A DNA stretch of 60,000 bases. Origin: Bolinopsis microptera. Lineage: Eukaryota; Ctenophora; Tentaculata; Lobata; Bolinopsidae. Position 1 is the stretch's first letter, and each line of letters starts with the position of its first letter. Shown in pieces: positions 1 through 11,790 of this stretch. Under the pieces are notes generated by a model that saw only the letters and a list, made by a program, of their open reading frames with translations, made no database searches and was not told the origin of the DNA. The DNA is taken from assembly GCF_026151205.1 (NCBI RefSeq), contig NC_087072.1:25511799-25571798 (forward strand), written 5' to 3'. Made by a program: the position numbers and the translations under genes.

Positions 1-169
1 ACATTCAAGGACAAAAAGTCATACACCAAATGAGCATTATATTTTTATAAATTGTTTTACATCTCTTTATTCTGTAAAATGTGCTAAAAATTAAATTCCT
101 TGTTTCATTGAAAAATTTCTTGTTTCATTCATGCAATCACTTTGTACAAAATAAGTACTTTTCGCCACT

Positions 170-678
170 GCACGTGACACGTGACAATCGCACTTTCAAA
201 TGGCCAAAATCCAGTCTCATCGCACTTTCTCAGGAATCTTGATAGAGGGATAAGAGTTGCAAATCTTATCCTCGTTCTCACATGCCTTACTACGAACTGC
301 TAAATGTCTTTAGACATTCCTCTTGATGTGAGGAATACAGCCGGGGTGAAGGTAGCCTTCTCCACATTCAACACTCTCCAAGTACTCGTCCTTCTTCTTC
401 TCATTCATTTCGTAAACTTCTTGAAGAGTCTTTGTCCTGTTTGATAAGCAATTGGGGTGTGATACCCTTATGTCAAGAAAGGTCTTATCAAGTAGAGTCC
501 AAACTCCTCTAGCAGATACGTCAAGCCGAGTTTGGTCACATGTTATGGTCTTGGGGTTGAGACAGTCACCCTCGTTTACCTTCTGTAGCTGGGGTTCAAC
601 TTTCACATCATGATATACCTCACGCAGGATGATGGCCATTGTGGTTGACAGTTCTATTGAATAGAGATTTGTTAACAT
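170..678 (-). pseudogene. Decayed mobile-element ORF, C-terminal domain fragment
   Basis: A 122-residue open frame runs from 678 to 310. Its middle (residues about 14-100) contains REVYHDVKVEPQL, RLDVSARGVW, TFLDIRVSHPN and EVYEMNEKKKDEY. This order of motifs matches a domain that I recognise as recurrent in mobile-element-derived ORFs of cnidarians and other invertebrates, usually with FFDVRVFNP in place of FLDIRVSHP. Near 358 the expected continuation (EKATFTPAVFLTSRGM) lies in another frame. A stop follows at about 303, and a further in-frame block with VRTRIRF extends toward 170. So the copy is frameshifted and interrupted. Function is unknown; the D-x-R/K core could be nuclease-like, which is inference. 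Confidence 0.55.
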
Positions 679-824
679 GCATACCTCTTCGATGCTTTTT
701 AATCCTCAACTTAGCCGATGCTGTGGATGTCGATTGCTACTTGTGTGAAATGTGATATTTTTTTATTAAATACTTTTTAAATTTTACAGAGTACAGTAAA
801 TGAATATAAAATAGAATAGATACA

Positions 825-930
825 TTAAAGCCTGACACTTTCTAAAACCCAGAAAAGTATAGTTGCCATTGTAATGCACACGAAGGCGAATAGCAATAGT
901 GCCCCTTTGCCCCCTCGATTTTCAGTCCAT
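825..930 (-). CDS. Possible terminal exon encoding a C-terminal hydrophobic segment
   Basis: On the minus strand a good acceptor (CATATTGCAG, ending at 931) is followed by an open frame from 930 to a TAA at 825-827. It encodes about 34 residues: WTENRGGKGA followed by a run of about 20 hydrophobic residues (LLLFAFVCITMATILFWVL) and ESVRL. This looks like the last exon of a tail-anchored, single-pass or GPI-signalled protein. No upstream exon was identified, and the call rests only on the acceptor, the stop and the hydrophobicity, so it is weak. It could be chance. Confidence 0.25.
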
Positions 931-1013
931 CTGCAATATGACTGGTATGCATAAATTATCCTAAATTGCCTTTCTTTGTAAAGATTTCCAATATTAATGT
1001 ATAAGATTGGCAT

Positions 1014-1502
1014 AAAATTGATAACTTTGTTTTACTGATAACGTTCCTTTTACTGAGCTGTAAAAAAGGTGATCACCTTTAAAAGCAAATGTATTTGAGT
1101 AATCTCATCTTGTCGTGTACTTCATATTCTATAACAAAGTTGATATTCACATTTAACTAGGAACTGCTTCGAGATTTCTTGTTGAGATTTCAGTTAAATT
1201 ATTGAAATCATGAAATAACGATACATCTAAATTCCTAGACAATAGAGATATCAATAATTTTGTTCTGTCATTATTTGAGATGAGGATACCTGATCAATAA
1301 CTCCCTCATGGCTTGATAAGAGGCAATACGATTTTTATAAAATTTTCATGTGCACTACAAAATATATTAGATGCTAATTGCTATATCTGTACTTCAAATT
1401 TCCATATAACCATAACTTTAATATATTAGATGCTAATTGCTATATCTGTACTTCAAATATAACCATAACTTTTTGTGCTAGTGCTGAGTATGTTTTGCAA
1501 AA
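1014..1502. other. AT-rich intergenic sequence with a local direct repeat
   Basis: No gene is seen here. A segment of roughly 37 bases beginning ATATTAGATGCTAATTGC occurs twice (about 1363-1400 and 1421-1458), just upstream of the repeat-protein exon. Confidence 0.6.
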
Positions 1503-3761
1503 ATGGGCTGCGAACAGTGCAAACTCTTGGATGCGAGCGAGTCGGAGAGTCATGAGAATGTTATAGCCAATGTAACAGCTGCTGAACACTCTGTTGATCC
1601 ATGTGACACTGCTATTACAGACGATGCTACAGCCAATGTAACAGCTGCTGAACACTCTGTTGATCCATGTGACACTGCTATTACAGACGATGCTACAGCC
1701 AATGTAACAGCTGCTGAACACTCTGTTGATCCATGTGACACTGCTATTACAGACGATGCTACAGCCAATGTAACAGCTGCTGAACACTCTGTTGATCCAT
1801 GTGACACTGCTATTACAGACGATGCTACAGCCAATGTAACAGCTGCTGAACACTCTGTTGATCCATGTGACACTGCTATTACAGACGATGCTACAGCCAA
1901 TGTAACAGCTGCTGAACACTCTGTTGATCCATGTGACACTGCTATTACAGACGATGCTACAGCCAATGTAACAGCTGCTGAACACTCTGTTGATCCATGT
2001 GACACTGCTATTACAGACGATGCTACAGCCAATGTAACAGCTGCTGAACACTCTGTTGATCCATGTGACACTGCTATTACAGACGATGCTATAGCCAATG
2101 TAACAGCTGCTGAACACTCTGTTGATCCATGTGACACTGCTATTACAGACGATGCTACAGCCAATGTAACAGCTGCTGAACACTCTGTTGATCCATGTGA
2201 CACTGCTATTACAGACGATGCTACAGCCAATGTAACAGCTGCTGAACACTCTGTTGATCCATGTGACACTGCTATTACAGACGATGCTACAGCCAATGTA
2301 ACAGCTGCTGAACACTCTGTTGATCCATGTGACACTGCTATTACAGACGATGCTACAGCCAATGTAACAGCTGCTGAACACTCTGTTGATCCATGTGACA
2401 CTGCTATTACAGACGATGCTACAGCCAATGTAACAGCTGCTGAACACTCTGTTGATCCATGTGACACTGCTATTACAGACGATGCTACAGCCAATGTAAC
2501 AGCTGCTGAACACTCTGTTGATCCATGTGACACTGCTATTACAGACGATGCTACAGCCAATGTAACAGCTGCTGAACACTCTGTTGATCCATGTGACACT
2601 GCTATTACAGACGATGCTACAGCCAATGTAACAGCTGCTGAACACTCTGTTGATCCATGTGACACTGCTATTACAGACGATGCTACAGCCAATGTAACAG
2701 CTGCTGAACACTCTGTTGATCCATGTGACACTGCTATTACAGACGATGCTACAGCCAATGTAACAGCTGCTGAACACTCTGTTGATCCATGTGACACTGC
2801 TATTACAGACGATGCTACAGCCAATGTAACAGCTGCTGAACACTCTGTTGATCCATGTGACACTGCTATTACAGACGATGCTACAGCCAATGTAACAGCT
2901 GCTGAACACTCTGTTGATCCATGTGACACTGCTATTACAGACGATGCTACAGCCAATGTAACAGCTGCTGAACACTCTGTTGATCCATGTGACACTGCTA
3001 TTACAGACGATGCTACAGCCAATGTAACAGCTGCTGAACACTCTGTTGATCCATGTGACACTGCTATTACAGACGATGCTACAGCCAATGTAACAGCTGC
3101 TGAACACTCTGTTGATCCATGTGACACTGCTATTACAGACGATGCTACAGCCAATGTAACAGCTGCTGAACACTCTGTTGATCCATGTGACACTGCTATT
3201 ACAGACGATGCTACAGCCAATGTAACAGCTGCTGAACACTCTGTTGATCCATGTGACACTGCTATTACAGACGATGCTACAGCCAATGTAACAGCTGCTG
3301 AACACTCTGTTGATCCATGTGACACTGCTATTACAGACGATGCTACTAATGCTACCCACTTAACCTCCTCCATAAATCAATTTTCTAATTTAGCTACCAC
3401 GGAAAACGGTGTTCCAGTAATGGAACAGGAGTCGCCTAGCGCTGCATTACAGGAAGACAGCACTGCTCCTCATATCCGCTCTCTCATCGAACTTTGTGAT
3501 ATAGACAGTAATATCTTAGACTCCACTGAGAGATTAGAAGTACATGATGAAGTAGCAGACCTGTCGCAGTCCCTTAATACTACAGTTATTGAAGAAGCTG
3601 TAGGGCTGCCAGACCACGTGACTGAAGTCTTGTCGGAGCCAGACAACAGCAGACAACCTGAGGAGCATCCTCCTGTTTCCAGCACTATGGAGGATGGGAC
3701 TGAGCCACCTGTCAGGAAACGCAGAGGGACTGTACGCGTCAACAGTATTCGTGGACACAAG
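1503..3761 (+). CDS. Exon of a tandem-repeat protein with N-terminal MGC motif
   Basis: The frame opens with ATG at 1503. It encodes a short leader (MGCEQCKLLDASESES), 27 repeats of 22 residues and a unique acidic C-terminal part of about 138 residues that ends in a basic patch (PVRKRRGTVRV). The frame reaches a consensus donor, CACAAG followed by GTTAGT, so the coding exon most likely ends at 3761 (phase 0) and the gene continues downstream in exons not found. MGC at the start fits an N-myristoylation/palmitoylation anchor (SH4-like). If the protein is instead secreted, each repeat offers an NVT glycosylation sequon, but there is no signal peptide, so an intracellular acylated protein is more likely. 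The minus-strand frames across the repeats are shadows of a 66-bp unit. No homologue is recognised. Confidence 0.6.
1566..3347 (+). repeat. 66-bp coding minisatellite, 27 copies
   Basis: The array length of 1782 bases is exactly 27 x 66. Each copy encodes ANVTAAEHSVDPCDTAITDD plus AT. Copies are almost identical: the eighth junction (about 2091) has ATA for ACA, giving Ile for Thr, and the leading partial copy has ATA as well. One Cys per repeat and a net negative charge are constant. The homogeneity indicates recent expansion or efficient gene conversion. Confidence 0.95.
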
Positions 3762-4568
3762 GTTAGTGAACTTGTTTCACTTGTGAAGTATTTTATTTTT
3801 TTTTCATATTTTTTAATCGTTACAATCAATGTGTTACTGTTACCCACATTTCCACATAATCAAATAGTTCTTAATTATGTGTCGTAGTACACCCAAACTA
3901 TATATTATAATATTATGCACTATATATACTTTATTATACAATATATGTATATTATATATTATACATGTACAGTATACACATAACATTATATTATACAGTA
4001 AATATACAGTACCCAAACTACACATAATACACCACCTGTCATAACAACCTATACTAAGGAACATTAGTTATCCGCTAGTCATTAGTCCAAAATCAAAACC
4101 AATCTTATTCGCAAAGCACACGACTGTTTAATATCTGCTAGATATAGTCTAAGATCTGACTTTAATATTTTATGCAACAGCGAATAATATGTCTATCAGC
4201 TGGTTTGTGATCAGGGGTGAAGGTATGATCTGTTGTGACGATGACTTTACTACTCGTGCTACAGCGGATCTTTTTCTTTAAAATTCATCCGTCGCAGTTA
4301 TATTATATTATCACACATCTCTAATCTTTGCTCTGCTTATGGTACGTAATGTATGGTACGTAATGTATGGTACGTATCTGTTATCAAACTAATAGCGTTC
4401 TCTTATTAATGTATTGGGGGTCATGTGAGGAGCCGCGTTTAAAAAAGGACGGTAAAGAAAGCTGGGTCTAAATAAGGGATAATGGGTTATTTAATTAGTT
4501 ATAAAAACCGTAGTTTAGTCTTTTAGTTATGTGTAGTTAGGGGAGTTAGCCGGACCCTCTCTGCAGTA
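3762..4568. other. AT-rich intronic or intergenic stretch
   Basis: After the donor at 3762 the sequence is AT-rich. It has TATA/ATAT palindromic tracts at about 3897-4020 and a short GGTACGTAATGTAT repeat at about 4338-4370. No coding exon is recognised. Confidence 0.6.
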
Positions 4569-7500
4569 GTGCTCTCATTGTATTGTTCTTTATTGTACAT
4601 ATTCTTTATTGTACATATTCTTTATTGTACATGTTCCTTATTGTACATGTTCCTTATTGTACATATTCTTTATTGTACATATTCTTTATTGTACATGTTC
4701 CTTATTGTACATGTTCCTTATTGTACATGTTCCTTATTGTACATGTTCTTTATTGTACATGTTCCTTATTGTACATGTTCCTTATTGTACATGTTCCTTA
4801 TTGTACATGTTCCTTATTGTACATGTTCCTTATTGTACATGTTGCTTATTGTACATGTTCCTCATTGTATTGTTCTTTATTGTACATGTTTCTTATTGTA
4901 CATGTTCCTTATTGTACATATTCCTTATTGTACATGTTCCTTATTGTACATGTTCCTTATTGTACATGTTCCTTATTGTACATGTTCCTTATTGTACATG
5001 TTCCTTATTGTACATGTTCCTTATTGTACATGTTCCTTATTGTACATGTTGCTTATTGTACATGTTCCTCATTGTATTGTTCTTTATTGTACATGTTTCT
5101 TATTGTACATGTTCCTTATTGTACATGTTCCTTATTGTACATGTTGCTTATTGTACATGTTCCTCATTGTATTGTTCTTTATTGTACATGTTTCTTATTG
5201 TACATGTTCCTTATTGTACATGTTCCTTATTGTACATATTCCTTATTGTACATGTTCCTCATTGTATTGTTCTTTATTGTACATATTCTTTATTGTACAT
5301 GTTCCTTATTGTACATGTTCCTCATTGTACATGTTCCTTATTGTACATGTTCCTTATTGTACATGTTCCTTATTGTACATATTCCTTATTAAACATGTTC
5401 CTTATTGTACATGTTCCTTATTGTACATATTCTTTATTGTACATGTTCCTTATTGTACGTCATGTTCCTTATTGTACATGTTCCTTATTGTACATATTCC
5501 TTATTGTACATATTCTTTATTGTACATGTTCCTTATTGTACATGTTCCTTATTGTACATGTTCCTTATTGTACATGTTCCTTATTGTACATGTTCCTTAT
5601 TGTACATGTTGCTTATTGTACATGTTCCTCATTGTATTGTTCTTTATTGTACATGTTCTTATTGTACATGTTCCTTATTGTACATATTCCTTATTGTACA
5701 TGTTCCTTATTGTACATGTTCCTTATTGTACATGTTCCTTATTGTACATGTTCCTTATTGTACATGTTCCTTATTGTACATGTTCCTTATTGTACATGTT
5801 CCTTATTGTACATGTTGCTTATTGTACATGTTCCTCATTGTATTGTTCTTTATTGTACATGTTTCTTATTGTACATGTTCCTTATTGTACATGTTCCTTA
5901 TTGTACATATTCCTTATTGTACATGTTCCTTATTGTACATGTTCCTTATTGTACATGTTCCTTATTGTACATGTTGCTTATTGTACGTCATGTTCCTTAT
6001 TGTACATGTTCCTTATTGTACATGTTCCTTATTGTACATGTTCCTTATTGTACATGTTCCTTATTGTACATGTTCCTCATTGTACATGTTCCTTATTGTA
6101 CATGTTCCTTATTGTACATGTTCCTTATTGTACATGTTCCTTATTGTACATGTTCCTTATTGTACATGTTCCTTATTGTACATGTTGCTTATTGTACATG
6201 TTCCTCATTGTATTGTTCTTTATTGTACATGTTTCTTATTGTACATGTTCCTTATTGTACATGTTCCTTATTGTACATATTCCTTATTGTACATGTTCCT
6301 TATTGTACATGTTCCTTATTGTACATATTCTTTATTGTACATGTTCCTTATTGTACGTCATGTTCCTTATTGTACATGTTCCTTATTGTACATGTTCCTT
6401 ATTGTACATGTTCCTTATTGTACATGTTCCTTATTGTACATGTTCCTCATTGTACATGTTCCTTATTGTACATGTTCCTTATTGTACATGTTCCTTATTG
6501 TACATATTCCTTATTAAACATGTTCCTTATTGTACATGTTCCTTATTGTACATATTCTTTATTGTACATGTTCCTTATTGTACGTCATGTTCCTTATTGT
6601 ACATGTTCCTTATTGTACATATTCCTTATTGTACATGTTCCTTATTGTACATGTTCCTTATTGTACATGTTCCTTATTGTACATGTTCCTTATTGTACAT
6701 GTTCCTTATTGTACATGTTCCTTATTGTACATGTTCCTTATTGTACATGTTCCTTATTGTACATGTTCCTTATTGTACATGTTCCTTATTGTACATGTTG
6801 CTTATTGTACATGTTCCTCATTGTATTGTTCTTTATTGTACATGTTTCTTATTGTACATGTTCCTTATTGTACATGTTCCTTATTGTACATGTTCCTTAT
6901 TGTACATGTTCCTTATTGTACATGTTCCTTATTGTACATGTTCCTTATTGTACATGTTCCTTATTGTACATGTTCCTTATTGTACATGTTCCTTATTGTA
7001 CATGTTCCTTATTGTACATGTTGCTTATTGTACATGTTCCTCATTGTATTGTTCTTTATTGTACATGTTTCTTATTGTACATGTTCCTTATTGTACATAT
7101 TCCTTATTGTACATGTTCCTTATTGTACATGTTCCTTATTGTACATATTCTTTATTGTACATGTTCCTTATTGTACGTCATGTTCCTTATTGTACATGTT
7201 CCTTATTGTACATGTTCCTTATTGTACATGTTCCTTATTGTACATGTTCCTTATTGTACATGTTCCTCATTGTACATGTTCCTTATTGTACATGTTCCTT
7301 ATTGTACATGTTCCTTATTGTACATATTCCTTATTAAACATGTTCCTTATTGTACATGTTCCTTATTGTACATATTCTTTATTGTACATGTTCCTTATTG
7401 TACGTCATGTTCCTTATTGTACATGTTCCTTATTGTACATATTCCTTATTGTACATGTTCCTTATTGTACATGTTCCTTATTGTACATGTTCCTTATTGT

Positions 7501-8400
7501 ACATGTTCCTTATTGTACATGTTCCTTATTGTACATGTTCCTTATTGTACATGTTCCTTATTGTACATGTTCCTTATTGTACATGTTCCTTATTGTACAT
7601 GTTGCTTATTGTACATGTTCCTCATTGTATTGTTCTTTATTGTACATGTTTCTTATTGTACATGTTCCTTATTGTACATGTTCCTTATTGTACATATTCC
7701 TTATTGTACATGTTCCTTATTGTACATGTTCCTTATTGTACATATTCCTTATTGTACATGTTCCTTATTGTACATGTTCCTTATTGTACATGTTCTTTAT
7801 TGTACATGTTCCTTATTGTACATGTTCCTTATTGTACATGTTCCTTATTGTACATATTCCTTATTGTACATGTTCCTTATTGTACATGTTCCTTATTGTA
7901 CATGTTCCTTATTGTACATGTTCCTTATTGTACATGTTCCTTATTGTACATGTTGCTTATTGTACATGTTCCTCATTGTATTGTTCTTTATTGTACATGT
8001 TTCTTATTGTACATGTTCCTTATTGTACATGTTCCTTATTGTACATATTCCTTATTGTACATGTTCCTTATTGTACATGTTCCTTATTGTACATATTCCT
8101 TATTGTACATGTTCCTTATTGTACATGTTCCTTATTGTACATGTTCCTTATTGTACATGTTCCTCATTGTATTGTTCCTTATTGTACATGTTCCTTATTG
8201 TACATGTTCCTTATTGTACATATTCCTTATTGTACATGTTCCTTATTGTACATGTTTCTTATTGTACATGTTCCTTATTGTACATGTTCCTTATTGTACA
8301 TGTTCCTTATTGTACATGTTCCTTATTGTACATGTTCCTCATTGTATTGTTCCTTATTGTACATGTTCCTTGTTGTACATGTTCCTTATTGTACATGTTC
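4569..8400. repeat. Giant array of a 16-bp unit (TTATTGTACATGTTCC type)
   Basis: About 240 units of a 16-bp motif, TTATTGTACATGTTCC, fill 3.8 kb. Variants are TGTACATATTC, TGTACATGTTG, TTATTAAACATG, TGTACGTCATG and a CTCATTGTATTGTTC module that recurs every few hundred bases. This shows higher-order duplication; for example the TTATTAAACATG variant recurs at about 5390, 6510 and 7333. Because 16 is not a multiple of 3 and the unit has no plus-strand stop in any frame, all three plus frames are open over kilobases, reading a 16-residue hydrophobic cycle. This is a repeat property, not evidence of a protein. The palindrome TGTACA occurs once per unit. Confidence 0.95.
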
Positions 8401-9120
8401 AGTCAAATTTTAGTCAATGCATCAAACCACTATGCAGCAAAAAGGGGAGGCCGACAAAGGGGGGCCCCCGATTATTAGGGGTCAGATTATATGACGTATA
8501 ATTAGTGATGTGACGTATAATTAGTAATGTGATCCATCTGCATCAGTAGAATTTAATTGACCCAGAAATGAGCTAGATATAGGGTAGAGTACACATGTCA
8601 ATTCTGTGATCATAGCTGTAAAGTAAGTAAGTAAGTAAAGATTATAGAATTCCTAAAATCATCGAAGCTCTAACCAATCAATTCAAAAAATGTTGGCAAT
8701 ATCAGAAATATACTTCTTCTAAACTCCCCCTCCCTCCCCCTCCCCTCCCACGGCAGTTGTTTTTCTATTACTCACTATTTCCAGCTAAAACACGGCAGTT
8801 GTTTTTCTAAGTTGCGCATGATTGTATTATTAGTGTATTATATACTGAGTCATATTGCTTTCAACTTGCATGCACGATACACTTGTTTGTTTATTGCTAA
8901 CATGACTTTGTGCACACTGTATACCTATTGTGCTACTCCTTACTTCTTCTTATCTTATTTTGCGGTAATAGAGTTGTTGCTTGAATGTTGTTGTTTAATC
9001 AGCCAGGTCTGAAAGCCGATTATATTAATACTGGGGGGGGATGTTGTATTTAACTACAATAAATTTTAGATAACATCATTTCCATCCCTATTACCTCAGA
9101 AGGAACTATGAAATGAGCAA
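8401..9120. other. Intergenic sequence without recognisable gene
   Basis: It contains two TGACGTATAATTAGT copies (about 8490-8525), a short TAAG run (about 8621-8639), a duplicated ACACGGCAGTTGTTTTTCTA motif (about 8749 and 8791) and a CT-rich tract near 8725. Nothing coding is supported. Confidence 0.5.
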
Positions 9121-9545
9121 GTTAACTACTGTAATCACCAGTGGGGGGGCTAATGTAATCACTAGGGGTGTAAGAAGCGGGGGGGGGGGACTACTGTAAT
9201 CACTAGGGGTGTAAGAAGCGGGGGGGGGGGGGACTACTGTAATCACCAGGGGTGTAAGAAGCGGGGGGGGACTACTGTAATCACCAGGGGTGTAAGAAGC
9301 GGGGGGGGACTACTGTAATCACTAGGGGTGTAAGAAGCGGGGGGGGACTACTGTAATCACTAGGGTGTAAGAAGCGGGGGGGGGGGGACTACTGTAATCA
9401 CTAGGGGTGTAAGAAGCGGGGGGGGGGGGGCTACTGTAATCACCAGGGTGTGAGAAGCGGGGGGGGGGGGACTACTGTAATCACTAGGGTGTAAGAAGCG
9501 GGGGGGGGACTACTGTAATCACTAGGGGTGTAAGAAGCGGGGGTG
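9121..9545. repeat. G-rich minisatellite, about 36-42-bp units
   Basis: About 11-12 units of ACTACTGTAATCACTAGGGG plus TGTAAGAAGC and a G-run of 7 to 13. The variable poly-G length makes the unit length irregular. Closely spaced G-runs on the plus strand could form G-quadruplexes between adjacent units. Confidence 0.9.
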
Positions 9546-9825
9546 TTATACCCCCTCCCCCTCTATTCCTACACCCCTGGTATTTTAGTTTCCTTGTTAA
9601 TTATCAAATCATCACTCGCAACGCCTCCCTCCCTGGTACTAGAGTAAATGTTTAAATAACCTTACAAAAGCCATATATTTAATAACAAAGTGTGAAGGGA
9701 TATATATAATATCATATACCTGGTTTATTTGCTCTGCTTCTATTATCTATTATCTATATTCTAATACCACAAACACATTTTAAAAGTGGATGTTGTCATA
9801 GTAATAAACGGGGCTGTTTATACCC

Positions 9826-9900
9826 ACGTCACACCACGTGTTCTCACGTCACACCACGTGTTCTCACGTCACACCACGTGTTCTCACGTCACACCACGTG
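9826..9900. promoter_or_regulatory. Four tandem 20-bp units with CRE-half and E-box
   Basis: The unit ACGTCACACCACGTGTTCTC is repeated almost four times. Each copy has an ACGTCA CRE half-site and a palindromic CACGTG E-box at fixed spacing. It lies about 105 bases upstream of a TATA-like element and 450 bases upstream of a candidate first exon. Known binding preferences (CREB/ATF, and bHLH factors such as USF/Myc/MITF) suggest an enhancer or proximal promoter; function is inferred. Confidence 0.4.
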
Positions 9901-10005
9901 CTAGATACGAAATACATGTTTTAATAAACACACTTCTTCTCAGCAATTATCAACCCAAAAATACTTTAATTGATCTAAATTTCCTGTGCGGAGGGTAGCT
10001 GGCTG

Positions 10006-10014
10006 TATATATAG
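10006..10014 (+). promoter_or_regulatory. TATA-box-like element
   Basis: TATATATAG lies in a GC-richer local context, 105 bases downstream of the CRE/E-box array and 340 bases upstream of the candidate start codon at 10355. In AT-rich DNA this motif is common, so the claim rests on position. Short upstream ATGs at 10137 and 10206 would be uORFs. Confidence 0.3.
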
Positions 10015-10354
10015 ACTAGCTGGTGACAGATACACTAGCCGTGCTTAACTCTGAAAACCACCGACACCAGTCATCGGCTCTTCCTACTACCACTCAATTA
10101 CCAAACACAAACCACTAATTAATTAACTAATTAGTTATGCGGGACCTATTGTTCAGATACAGCAGCCACTCCACCATCATAGCTAATTATTGTACACCAG
10201 CAGTAATGTTTGAAAATACTGTTCGGTGTAGGGCTTCTGTAATAGCAGGTAATCTGTTTCAGTATTGCGAGTATATATTCTGCGAAGTATTCGTGAGCCA
10301 GTTTAAAACTGTCTGTTTTCTCTGAGTTTGAGTTTTACTCTTGTTTTTGTTAAC

Positions 10355-10480
10355 ATGTCCCTACTCGAGTGTGCTGACCTCGCCACCCCTCTTAAAATGG
10401 GTGAGTCCGGCAAACGCTGCCGTCTCGCCCAGAACGTGTCCCCCAGAAACAAGTTCCAGCTCGCTTCTACTATGATACTG
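10355..10480 (+). CDS. Candidate first coding exon (42 residues)
   Basis: ATG at 10355 opens a 42-codon frame, beginning MSLLECADLATPLKMGESGK and ending STMIL, which runs into a consensus donor GTGAGC at 10481 in phase 0. The exon has higher GC content than its surroundings, as coding exons do here. Its phase is compatible with the IP3-kinase exon starting at 28771, so it could be an alternative first exon of that gene, but no sequence similarity supports this. It would give a stop if spliced to the acceptor at 27080. Product unknown. Confidence 0.35.
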
Positions 10481-10626
10481 GTGAGCTTTTTCATAATACT
10501 TGGCAGATTTCCAAAATTAACAGAACTGGGACCGAGCTCTAGAAGGGTTATATTATAGTTCAAGTAACCACAAAAACAATGTGCAAGTGACAATGCCACA
10601 ATATCTCCGACAAAACATGCATTTTA

Positions 10627-10930
10627 CCCCCCAGTTCCATAGCGGATATTATGCCAAATTATTAGACGGAGATCGTCAACTAATATTTCTTCGGATATTT
10701 CTCCGGTTTGCAGTTCCATAACCTTATCCGGAGACCATCTACGGTAATTTTGTTGATTCTCACAGATGGAGCAAAGTGCAAAGAAATTGCCACAAACTGC
10801 TACAATCTCCGAGAAATTCCCGGAGAGCTTCATCTCCGTATAATACAGTAGACGGAGCTGGAGAATCATCACCGTAGAAATGGACCTCCGTCTAATAATT
10901 TGGCATAATATCCGCTATGGAACTGGGGGG
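10627..10930. mobile_element. Harbinger-like MITE with TTA target duplication
   Basis: A 304-bp element has near-perfect terminal inverted repeats of about 45 bp, beginning CCCCCCAGTTCCATAGCGGA. It is flanked by TTA on both sides (10624-10626 and 10931-10933). A TTA/TAA duplication is characteristic of PIF/Harbinger elements and Tourist-type MITEs. The element interrupts one copy of a local repeat (CTCCGACAAAACATGCATTT, at about 10604 and 10953), which gives an empty-site view of the insertion. No transposase is encoded. Confidence 0.85.
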
Positions 10931-10933
10931 TTA

Positions 10934-11588
10934 CATACATACTATACCCAAAATCTCCGACAAAACATGCATTTAACATACTATACCTCAATATTTCCCA
11001 CAAACCATGCATTTAACAATACTATAGAAGTTTTTGGAAGTTTTGACAATTTTTCATGAATCATCGATAAAAATAATAATTAGTTGAATTGCTTGGCTTC
11101 CCAAAGAGTGCTCAACTGCAGAAAAGTGAAGGATCATTATTTCAAAACAAAGAGAAACACTCAAATAGGCGGACATACGAACCGTTTCATGATATGTAGA
11201 AAAACAATACCAATCATCAATGTCAAATAGAATTATGAATTTAAGCGATGTAACATGTTGCTCCTTTATCAAATACGTTTTTATCGATCTCAATTAAAAA
11301 CGTATAATGATGAGCACTTTGCTGAAAGGAGAAACAAACACGCTAATAATTATGTATATAAGCAAAATATTTATATTGCAAAGATTGTTTTAACGTAATT
11401 TTTATCGGTTTTGTGGTAATTACGTGGTGTTCAGTGCGAGCTACATTTTAATGGGCTGTATACTCGATTGTGATGGCTATTTTCTGATGCTATAAAAACT
11501 GACTACCAAAGAATACTATTACCTTCCTTTCTGTGATCACGGGCTTTCTAGTATATACAATATATATATTTTGTTAGGGCCAGTTGGT
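10934..11588. other. Host flank of the MITE, no gene
   Basis: Two to three degenerate copies of a 40-base motif containing ACAAAACATGCATTT are seen up to about 11020. The rest is AT-rich sequence with no supported feature. Confidence 0.5.
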
Positions 11589-11790
11589 AGATCACCGACC
11601 GGCTATAAGCCGGCTACTAACCGGCTATAAGCCGGCTTATAGCCGGCTACAATTTTTATAGCCGGCTATAAGCCGGCTTATAGCCGGTTAGTAGCCGCTT
11701 ACATTTGTTGTTGAGCGACGGCTATTAGCCGGTTATAAGCCTGCTATTAGCCGTTTTGGTATTAAAAGTGGTTATAAGCCGGCTATAAGC
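11589..11790. repeat. CCGGCTATAAGCCGGCT palindromic cluster
   Basis: About ten overlapping copies of GCCGGCTATAAGCCGG and its reverse complement are arranged so that the region can fold on itself. Degenerate copies with AGCCGTT follow. It is probably palindrome-driven tandem duplication. No coding content. Confidence 0.8.

Noticed and set aside
1440-3373. Two minus-strand open frames of more than 600 codons opposite the 22-residue repeat protein
   Set aside because: Shadows of the 66-bp unit. Only the plus frame continues into a non-repetitive coding domain and a splice donor.
4569-8501. Very long plus-strand open frames (up to 1289 codons) rich in Leu, Tyr, Cys and Val
   Set aside because: All three plus frames are open because a 16-bp stop-free unit cycles through every phase. 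The same hydrophobic 16-residue cycle appears in each, with no start context, splice sites or unique domain.
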